Assembly: GCA_013298985.1 (NCBI GenBank)
Contig: JAAFJS010000008.1
Coordinates: 1-57,105 of the forward strand
DNA: 57,105 nt
Reading direction: 5' to 3'
Origin: Cytophagales bacterium
GTDB taxonomy: Bacteria; Bacteroidota; Bacteroidia; Cytophagales; Thermoflexibacteraceae
Shown: in pieces, positions 51,081 through 57,105 of the stretch
How the letters are laid out: each line of letters opens with the position of its first letter
Numbering within the stretch: position 1 is the first letter of the stretch
Position numbers and translations under genes: made by a program
The notes under the pieces: model-generated
What the model saw: only the letters and a program-made list of their open reading frames with translations
Told to the model about the DNA's origin: nothing
Databases searched by the model: none

Positions 51081-53231
51081 GTGAAAAACAAAGTCTGTTT
51101 CGTCTTATTGCTTTTTTTGCTTCCTACGCTTTGTCCTGCCCAAGCCCTCTTGGACAGCGCATTTAGGCAGCTTTATAGCAAGGACGAGCGCGCAGTGATG
51201 CACACAGCAAGATTTTTATTCCTCATAGAAACCTTAGAAAGAATTGCCAAAAACAGACACGATTCTTTGTTAGGTGTAGTCGTGGAAAGGCTTGAAAGAG
51301 AGGTAATTAATAGAGATAATGTTCCCTCTTTCACTCATACAGTTGCTTGTGTCATGGTGGGAAGTCATTATTTTAACAAAAAGCAAAATGAAAAGGGCTT
51401 TCTGTATTTTGACAGAGCAGAAAAAGAAAATAAAGGACTAAGAAACAGGGCTTTACACTTTCTTTATGAAAGAAATACAGGCAACTACCAAGGCTGGCAT
51501 CGCTTAGACTCAGCTTTGGTTTATGCAGAACGGGAAATCGAGATTGCCAGAGAAATTGATGATGATACGCTTGTTTTTTATTCTTCTTACCGCTTGGGGG
51601 GAATTTTGTACGGCATCAACAACTACCTCAAAGCAAGGCAGGTATTGCTATTTGTTGCTCATCATAACCTGCAAGGGAAAGATTTTTTGAGAACTGTCTA
51701 TAATACCATTGCGCTTTCTTACCAAAAACAGGCGATTCAAATCCAAGAAGCAAAAGAAAAGCACAAACATTTTGACTCTGCAAGGGCATATTACGATACT
51801 GCCTATTACTATGCGAGCCTTTATCCCAAAGATTTTTTTTGGAAAGGACTCATCAGAGGCAATATTGGTGATTCGTACTTTTTTGAGGAAAAATACGACA
51901 TTGCGATTCCTTACCTGCACGAAGACCTCGCAAGCACTTTGCGCTACCACAAGGGCAAAGTTACTGAAAATGCGATATTTAACATCAACAGATTGATGGC
52001 ATCTTACATTCATTTGGGCAAAATGGACAGTGCAAAAATTTTCAAGGATTCATTAGAACGAAATATTTATAAAGTAAATAAACCAAGCATTACCAAAGAT
52101 TTTTACGAAACATCTGCGCTTTATTTCAGGAAAAAAGGCGATTTTACCAATGCTTTTGCCGCTTTGAATCGGTATTTGATTTTTTCTGACAGCATGAACA
52201 AAGTAGAAAATATAACCAATGCTAATCAACTGGAAGGGCAACTAACAACTGATTACAAAAGAAAACAGGTATTGGAGGAATTGGAAAAGCAAAAGGAGGA
52301 AAACAAGCGCACCAATGGCATTTTGATAAGCATTTCCTTCATTGTTTTGCTGCTGCTTGTGTTGATTTACGCACTTTACAGGTTAAATCGTGATAAAGTC
52401 AAGGTAAATGGCTTGCTAAACTTGCAAAAAGCAGATATTTCTGCCAAAAATGGAAAACTCAATCAAATCAATGAGGAATTGAAAAATACCTTAGAAGTAG
52501 TAGCCAATCAGAATGAGGCTATTAGCACTCAGACAAGAAAACTAACAGAGCTTAATCAACTCAAAGACAAGTTGTTCTCTATCATTTCACACGACCTTCG
52601 CAGTCCCTTGGGTGCGATGAAAGGTGTGCTTTCTATTTTGGAAATGGGCGGACTTTCTGATGCGGAGCTACAAATTATTAGTAAAGACATCAAAAAACGC
52701 TTAGATGGATTAGATTATACACTCAATAACTTGCTTGTTTGGTCAAAAGCGCAAATGAGTGGAGAAATGAGCATCAAGGAAAACATTGATTTACAGCAAC
52801 TAATGAATGGGAAAATAAATCTATTTGCCAATAATGCAGAAGCAAAACACATTCGATTGGTCAATCTCGTTCCTGAAAATAGCTACGTATATGCTGACCT
52901 GAATCACTTGCGGGTGGTGCTTCGCAACCTGATAGGCAATGCGATTAAGTTTACACCCGAAGGAGGAAAAATAGAACTAATAGTAATAGAAAGTGTTGAT
53001 TTTGTGCGGATTGGAATTAGAGATAGTGGCGTAGGCATGACCAAAGAGCAAATCAATAAGTTATTCAATCGCAACACACACTTCACTACCAGAGGAACAA
53101 AAGATGAAAAAGGGACAGGTTTGGGGCTGCTACTTTCACAAGAATTTGTGGAAAAAGATGGTGGGAGAATTTGGGTCGAGAGCAAAGAGGGCGAAGGAAG
53201 TACCTTTTTTGTGGAGTTGCCCAAAGCATAG
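51081..53231 (+). CDS. TPR-containing sensor histidine kinase
   Basis: The preferred start is the GTG at 51081, giving a signal peptide (KNKVCFVLLLFLLPTLCPAQ) and 716 aa. The periplasmic part (about 25-405) holds TPR-like helices (SYRLGGILYGINNYLKARQV). One membrane helix (ILISISFIVLLLLVLIYALY) and a coiled coil lead to the kinase. It has H504 in LFSIISHDLRSPLG, then NLIGNAIKFTPEGG (N box), IRDSGVGM (D/G1 box) and KGTGLGLLLSQEF (G2 box). No receiver domain or adjacent regulator is present, so it is an orphan kinase. Its stop codon lies inside the 22-bp repeat. Confidence 0.92.
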   Translation: MKNKVCFVLLLFLLPTLCPAQALLDSAFRQLYSKDERAVMHTARFLFLIETLERIAKNRHDSLLGVVVERLEREVINRDNVPSFTHTVACVMVGSHYFNKKQNEKGFLYFDRAEKENKGLRNRALHFLYERNTGNYQGWHRLDSALVYAEREIEIAREIDDDTLVFYSSYRLGGILYGINNYLKARQVLLFVAHHNLQGKDFLRTVYNTIALSYQKQAIQIQEAKEKHKHFDSARAYYDTAYYYASLYPKDFFWKGLIRGNIGDSYFFEEKYDIAIPYLHEDLASTLRYHKGKVTENAIFNINRLMASYIHLGKMDSAKIFKDSLERNIYKVNKPSITKDFYETSALYFRKKGDFTNAFAALNRYLIFSDSMNKVENITNANQLEGQLTTDYKRKQVLEELEKQKEENKRTNGILISISFIVLLLLVLIYALYRLNRDKVKVNGLLNLQKADISAKNGKLNQINEELKNTLEVVANQNEAISTQTRKLTELNQLKDKLFSIISHDLRSPLGAMKGVLSILEMGGLSDAELQIISKDIKKRLDGLDYTLNNLLVWSKAQMSGEMSIKENIDLQQLMNGKINLFANNAEAKHIRLVNLVPENSYVYADLNHLRVVLRNLIGNAIKFTPEGGKIELIVIESVDFVRIGIRDSGVGMTKEQINKLFNRNTHFTTRGTKDEKGTGLGLLLSQEFVEKDGGRIWVESKEGEGSTFFVELPKA

Positions 53232-53246
53232 TCGGATTACAAATCC
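53225..53246. repeat. 22-bp dispersed repeat, copy 2
   Basis: An exact copy of 50864-50885. Its first six bases supply the end of the kinase gene (GCA TAG). It continues into CACCCAGCAGG, similar to the CGCCCAACGG of the tandem repeat. Confidence 0.8.
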
Positions 53247-53304
53247 CACCCAGCAGGTTATAATGACATAAAACATTGATAATGTGCATACTACTTCCAA
53301 AATT

Positions 53305-53329
53305 ATTGTTGGTCAAAAAGACCAACAAT
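53305..53329 (+). promoter_or_regulatory. Hairpin reaching the start codon of the next gene
   Basis: ATTGTTGGTC and GACCAACAAT form a perfect 10-bp stem with an AAAAA loop. The right arm includes the A and T of the ATG at 53328. It may hide this start codon or act as a terminator of the kinase gene, although no T run follows. Confidence 0.55.
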
Positions 53330-53765
53330 GGCAGGTAGATTAACCAAAGAGATGATGAACAATTTTAAAAAAGGATATGAATTATTTGATGCTAAGCAAT
53401 TTGACGAATCGTTTAAAATATTTGAATCAGTTGCCCAAAGTGAATTATACACCAATGAAGAACGTGCAGAAGCATTCAATATGATAGGTGTAATAACTTC
53501 ATTTTTTGCTCCTCATCTAAGTCCATCGGAAGAGCAAAATCCATTATTTTTTTTCAAAAAATCTTTAGTATTCAACCCATATTATTTAGGTGCTTTACTT
53601 AATATTATTAATTATTTTGGGCAAAAAAGTCACTCTATGCATAATGACAAGAATGAATTTTTGAAAGCATACAATATTTTAAACTCAAAACTTTATCAAA
53701 GTCTTACTGAAACAGATAAAGAAGAATTAAAGTTGAAATATCAATTTTATCAAAGCCTATATTAA
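53328..53765 (+). CDS. Hypothetical TPR-like protein
   Basis: This 145-aa soluble helical protein has KKGYELFDAKQFDESFKIFESVA and ERAEAFNMIGVITSFFAP, which look like one and a half TPR units. The start could be 53328 or the ATG pair at 53352 (MMNNFKKGYELF), since the first ATG lies in a hairpin. It was not recognised further. It is downstream of the sensor kinase on the same strand. Confidence 0.7.
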   Translation: MAGRLTKEMMNNFKKGYELFDAKQFDESFKIFESVAQSELYTNEERAEAFNMIGVITSFFAPHLSPSEEQNPLFFFKKSLVFNPYYLGALLNIINYFGQKSHSMHNDKNEFLKAYNILNSKLYQSLTETDKEELKLKYQFYQSLY

Positions 53766-53780
53766 TGTCATTATTCTTTG

Positions 53781-53863
53781 CGCTGTTGTAAGTGTCCCAC
53801 TGACAATTTTTCCTCCAACGCAAAGCTAAAAAGCTATGAGATAACACCAGACCTACAACAGCG
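53781..53863. repeat. Inverted-repeat element at the end of the 53834 gene
   Basis: CGCTGTTGTA (53781-53790) and TACAACAGCG (53854-53863) are exact complements. The interior holds TGACAATTTTT, as in the element at 1129. The right arm lies in the last codons of the minus-strand gene. Confidence 0.55.
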
Positions 53864-54391
53864 TATTATTTTCTTATCTACTAAATCAAATTCTATATAA
53901 TAATTAGTTTCTAATGTAAAACCTCTAATTAGTATATGAACCATACAAGTATTTGGTTTATATGCAATTGCTCTATATGTTTGAAGGACATAGGTAATTT
54001 TTTTTCTAAATAATTTATCCATTAAACTTAATCGTAATTTTAACATTTTAGCAGGCTTTATTTGAATATCATTAATCAAAAAATATTCTTTTGGCAGTTT
54101 TCCATGAATTTTTTGGGCATTACTGCGTTCTTCTAAACTAATATGTCTATAATCTCTGTAACAATAGTCAAATAAACCATTATTTATTGTTATCCAACCA
54201 AGTTCTTTCTTAGCAAGAAGTATAAATGGTTTGTTGTCATATTCGCCAACAAAATCCTTTCCTAATAGACTATCAATGAAATAATTAATTGCTAATTGCT
54301 CAAAAGTTACTATTTCTTTTGATTGACCAAATGAGATATTTGACACTGATAAAAGGAAAATTATGACAATATATGCAATTTTTTTATTCAT
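53834..54391 (-). CDS. Hypothetical secreted protein
   Basis: The start at 54391 (MNKKIAYIVIIFLLSVSNISFGQ) gives a signal peptide and 185 aa. The mature part is mixed alpha/beta, with YFLINDIQIKPAKMLKLRLSLMD and a C-terminal strand set (CMVHILIRGFTLETNYYIEFDLVDKKI). It was not recognised. Its 3' end is part of an inverted repeat, so the last residues may be altered. Base composition is more AT-rich than in its neighbours. Confidence 0.75.
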   Translation of the reverse strand: MNKKIAYIVIIFLLSVSNISFGQSKEIVTFEQLAINYFIDSLLGKDFVGEYDNKPFILLAKKELGWITINNGLFDYCYRDYRHISLEERSNAQKIHGKLPKEYFLINDIQIKPAKMLKLRLSLMDKLFRKKITYVLQTYRAIAYKPNTCMVHILIRGFTLETNYYIEFDLVDKKIIRCCRSGVIS

Positions 54392-54503
54392 GTTTTTTTT
54401 GAATTTCAAGAAGTTATTTTTCCCTTCGTTGGCGTTTTTCCACCAACAAACAAATCTCCGCCTTTACAAATTAAAAAAAACTTGGAGGATTAGTTTGCAA
54501 TTC

Positions 54504-54896
54504 TTATTTATTTTTTGGCTCTATAAAATCCCATAAATTGCCGTACAAGTCCTCAAAAACCGCTACTGTTCCATATTCTTCCTCAGAGGGCAGCCTAACA
54601 AAATGAATATTGTTTTCCACCATTTGCTGATAATCTTTCCAAAAATCATCTGTGTATAAAAACAAGAAAACGCGTCCGCCTGTTTGGTTGCCTACTCGAT
54701 TCCTCTGCTCGTCAGTCGCAGCTTGCGCCAGCAAAAGTTGGCACTGCTGCGCGCCATGCGGGGCTACTACCACCCAACGCTTCGTCGGGCTGAGAGGTGT
54801 ATCCTCGACCAGCCTAAAACCAAGTTTTTCAGTATAAAATTTGATAGCCTCGTCATAGTCATCTACAACAAGGGCAATGCGTGCAATGTGTTGCAT
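54504..54896 (-). CDS. VOC-family (glyoxalase-like) protein
   Basis: This 130-aa protein has two beta-alpha-beta-beta-beta modules of the vicinal oxygen chelate fold: HIARIALVVDDYDEAIKFYTEKLGFRLVED, then GGRVFLFLYTDDFWKDYQQMVENNI and TVAVFEDLYGNLWDFIEP. Metal ligands would be the N-terminal H3 and the late E. Such small proteins act as dioxygenases, lyases or resistance proteins; no substrate is inferred. Confidence 0.92.
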   Translation of the reverse strand: MQHIARIALVVDDYDEAIKFYTEKLGFRLVEDTPLSPTKRWVVVAPHGAQQCQLLLAQAATDEQRNRVGNQTGGRVFLFLYTDDFWKDYQQMVENNIHFVRLPSEEEYGTVAVFEDLYGNLWDFIEPKNK

Positions 54897-54951
54897 ATTA
54901 TTTTTTTGTAAATATAATAGATTTCTTACATCAGTTTATTTTATGATACAC

Positions 54952-56499
54952 TCACTCTGCCCAATACGTCCAAGTCCTGCTGCCATCATTGAGTACAAGC
55001 GAGCCGCCGTTTCCTTGGAGGCTGAGGTCAAACTCGTTGTTGTCATTGTCGCGGATTCGGTATACACCGCGCTGATTATCAGTGGCTACCACGCGCATCA
55101 TTGTCCAGTTGCTGTTGCCGCTTTGCGTTTGGACTTGCGTATTGTTGCGGTTGCTGTCATTGATAATTCTAATCCTAAAATTCGTTCCGTTGTGCCTCAT
55201 GCGGTAGGTGCGATTCCAGTTGCTGAAAATGCTTTGGTTAGGATTGGGCGTGGGATTGGGGTTGCGGTTGGTAGTTGGAACATCATTAGCACTGTTGTTA
55301 GGCAGGGTAGCAATGATAACTTCTTGATTATCTGTGTTTTTATTGGCATTTTTCCGACTGATTCGCATAGACATGGCGCGATTGTCCCAGCCAATTTTTT
55401 CCAAACTACTGGTATTTTCGCTAATATCCACAAAAGCACCTGCATAATCCTCGCGACCGTACAGGCGCACAACCAAGCCCACAGGCACACGAATTGAGGA
55501 AACATCATAATTTCTGACAGGCATCTTGTCCAAACTTGGATAGTTTCCTACCGTAAGCACATTCGTTTTGCCCTCAAAATCAGCGTATTGATAAGCTACA
55601 ATTTGGTCTGCCTCCTTGCCATTGTACCAATCTTCGTCAGTAACGACATTCTCTGCGGGTGCATTGCCTTTGAAAACTCTGATGGAAGCTATTTTTCCTC
55701 CCCAACCCGCTGAATATAAGTCATTTACTTCATTTTTGAGGTCGACAAAACCACCGCCAAAACCAGCATTTTCAAATAAGCGAACGGTATAGCCCTGTGG
55801 AATTTTGATGGAATTTATCTTGTTTTTGCCAAGCGCAAGTTCAGCTTCGTCGAACCCGCCCTCCGCCAATATTTGCCCTTGCCCCTGAAAATCTTTATCC
55901 GCAAAAACCACCACATCATCAGTAGAATAATTGACAGAAACCTTGTCTGTTTCCCACCAAGCCTGATTTTTCTTTGGTTTGCTGTCAGTTGTTTGCTTGT
56001 TTGTCGTGCTTGTTTGCCTGTTTTCTGTGTTCGTCGTGGGTGGATTATTGGGCTTGTTTGTTTGCTTATTTTCTGTTGTTTTGTTTGTATTTGCTTTTTG
56101 GTTTTCAGTTTTTTTGTCTTGCTTTTTTTCTGTATTGGTGTTTGTTGTCGTTTGTTTATTCGTAGGTTTTATAGCCACTGATTGCTGTAAATCAATTACT
56201 TGGATAGAAGAAATGCGTTTACTCCAAAAATCCAAATTGGGCAAACTAATCGTTACTTCCAAAGATTCCCCCTGAAAATTATCTTTGTCAAAAACCAGCA
56301 TTTTGAAGCCCTTGGGCAGTTGAATAGAAGTAATTGCCTTGTCCCCAATCGTCAAATCTGCGGTGCGATAGTTGCCCGCGCGCAGGGCTTGGCTCTGTCC
56401 TGCAAAATGCGCTTCCGTATGCACCAGAGGACTTTGGGCGGCGGCATCATGGATACACAAAAAAAGACTAAGTAAAAAAAAGACAATCGTATTTTTCAT
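54952..56499 (-). CDS. Secreted beta/gamma-crystallin-like repeat protein
   Basis: The start at 56499 (MKNTIVFFLLSLFLCIHDAAAQ) gives 515 aa. Three beta/gamma-crystallin-like units are seen: EAHFAGQSQALRAGNYRTADL with GFKMLVFDKDNFQGES; VVVFADKDFQGQGQILAEGGF with YTVRLFENAGFGGGF; and VAYQYADFEGKTNVLTVGNY with VVRLYGREDYAGAF. Between the first and second lies a linker of about 80 residues rich in Thr, Asn and Lys. A separate C-terminal domain has YRMRHNGTNFRIRI, GVYRIRDNDNNEFDLSLQG and WTYWAE. Such proteins often bind Ca2+ and are secreted or surface-bound. Confidence 0.9.
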   Translation of the reverse strand: MKNTIVFFLLSLFLCIHDAAAQSPLVHTEAHFAGQSQALRAGNYRTADLTIGDKAITSIQLPKGFKMLVFDKDNFQGESLEVTISLPNLDFWSKRISSIQVIDLQQSVAIKPTNKQTTTNTNTEKKQDKKTENQKANTNKTTENKQTNKPNNPPTTNTENRQTSTTNKQTTDSKPKKNQAWWETDKVSVNYSTDDVVVFADKDFQGQGQILAEGGFDEAELALGKNKINSIKIPQGYTVRLFENAGFGGGFVDLKNEVNDLYSAGWGGKIASIRVFKGNAPAENVVTDEDWYNGKEADQIVAYQYADFEGKTNVLTVGNYPSLDKMPVRNYDVSSIRVPVGLVVRLYGREDYAGAFVDISENTSSLEKIGWDNRAMSMRISRKNANKNTDNQEVIIATLPNNSANDVPTTNRNPNPTPNPNQSIFSNWNRTYRMRHNGTNFRIRIINDSNRNNTQVQTQSGNSNWTMMRVVATDNQRGVYRIRDNDNNEFDLSLQGNGGSLVLNDGSRTWTYWAE

Positions 56500-56621
56500 T
56501 GGTAGTGAGGTTTTGATAGCCATAAATTTCACAAAAAATATACAAATATACACTAAAATCTGTGAAATAGCTTAAATGAAATGTTAATGAAAAAATCCTT
56601 TATCATTTCAGCAAGAACTGT

Positions 56622-56658
56622 CGGCAAAGCTAAAGCTGTTGCCGAAGTTTAGCAACAG
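56622..56658 (+). repeat. Alternative hairpins in the 56500-56869 gap
   Basis: CGGCAA can pair with TTGCCG (56622-56644), or CTGTTGC with GCAACAG (56636-56658); the two are mutually exclusive. The 370-base gap otherwise shows only AT-rich sequence. The plus-strand gene starts 212 bases later, so an attenuator role is possible but unsupported. Confidence 0.4.
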
Positions 56659-56869
56659 TGGCTATTTTTTGATGTAATAAAAAATAATAAAAACTGTATC
56701 AAAACCGAACACTAATAGTTTGGAAACGAACAGTAATTATACTTTATCATTCTCAAGAAATAATCATAAATAAGTGATTATAAATATTTTATAAATATTG
56801 GCACGAGCTTGGTATATCTCTCTGCGTAATCAAATTAAATTTTATAAAAACTTAAACTTCTTAAATTAA

Positions 56870-57105
56870 ATGAAAAAGTTAGTAATGTTAATTGTAATGT
56901 TTGCCATAGTTTTAGCAAGTAATTTGTACGCAAATAATTTGATGTCAGATACATTGGCGAGAAATAGTCGTGTGAATAGCGTAAGTAAAATGATGGAGAA
57001 AAAGCCTGTGGCGGTACTTTCTGCCGAAGAAATTGCCTTCAACAACGAAATGGAAGCGTACTTTGACGCAAAATATAGCAACCCTTTCAAAGTGATGGAA
57101 AGCAA
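56870..57105 (+). CDS. Partial secreted protein, 3' end outside window
   Basis: An ATG at 56870 opens MKKLVMLIVMFAIVLASNLYAN, a clear signal peptide. It continues with SAEEIAFNNEMEAYFDAKYS to the right edge, 78 codons without a stop. The mature start is helical and charged. It was not recognised. It is divergent from the crystallin-like gene. Confidence 0.75.
   Translation, partial: MKKLVMLIVMFAIVLASNLYANNLMSDTLARNSRVNSVSKMMEKKPVAVLSAEEIAFNNEMEAYFDAKYSNPFKVMES

Noticed and set aside
54877-55497. 206-codon open frame on the plus strand
   Set aside because: Antisense to the crystallin-like gene, with a Val/Ala-rich translation and no motif. The minus-strand gene has a signal peptide and repeated domains.

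Overview
The window looks like a chromosomal segment of an AT-rich Bacteroidota, most likely order Cytophagales. The lineage call is inference, from these signs: SusC/TonB-type secreted proteins, VCBS-repeat lipoproteins, TPR-SpoIIE phosphatases, LytS/LytTR regulation, Hc1-like histones, weak Shine-Dalgarno sequences, and several upstream regions carrying the Bacteroidota -7 box TAnnTTTG. No tRNA, rRNA, CRISPR array, phage or classical IS was recognised. Both edges cut a gene.

Layout. 1-5.2 kb: partial hypothetical, OmpR-type regulator, SLC13 anion symporter, MFS exporter, RDD membrane protein. 5.3-7.1 kb: TPR/ASKHA-like secreted protein with a one-base frameshift. 7.2-11.3 kb: type ISP-like restriction-methylation gene split in two by a PIN toxin-antitoxin cassette. 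11.3-13.5 kb: BlaR1-like M56 peptidase and BlaI repressor. 13.6-14.4 kb: a second PIN module whose upstream leader is almost the same as that of the first. 15.2-19.3 kb: TonB-dependent receptor, cytochrome c, SiaC-like protein. 19.4-24.2 kb: surface-polysaccharide operon (flippase, GT9 glycosyltransferase, HldE, GmhA). 24.3-26.7 kb: Hc1-like protein, lipoprotein cytochrome c and sorbosone-dehydrogenase-like lipoprotein. 26.9-37.3 kb: membrane protein, MFS, Rpn/PD-(D/E)XK protein, large VCBS/UnbV lipoprotein, outer-membrane protein, TPR-SpoIIE phosphatase. 37.5-40.5 kb: MOSC protein, small unknown, GIY-YIG-like orphan toxin candidate with a partner, metallo-hydrolase. 40.9-46.7 kb: VIT/vWA protein, shortened NTF2-like protein, PD40 propeller, LytS/LytTR two-component pair. 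46.9-57.1 kb: broken GNAT acetyltransferase, MG2-like/TonB-plug protein, methyltransferase broken by a 152-bp-period tandem duplication, TPR sensor kinase, small unknowns, VOC protein, beta/gamma-crystallin-like protein and a partial secreted protein.

The strongest unusual signals are these. (1) A 734-bp toxin-antitoxin cassette splits the R-M gene in two. A 15-bp direct repeat brackets it, and exact removal restores one 1111-codon reading frame. Its 68-bp leader recurs at 93% identity before an unrelated PIN module 4.6 kb away, which suggests an exchangeable TA cassette with a common promoter/operator. (2) A 151-bp near-perfect tandem duplication switches a methyltransferase out of frame. 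(3) Modular intergenic repeats have relatives inside coding genes, where they read through in frame. (4) Several genes are broken or shortened (TPR-ASKHA, GNAT, NTF2-like), which points to active local remodelling by small deletions and duplications.
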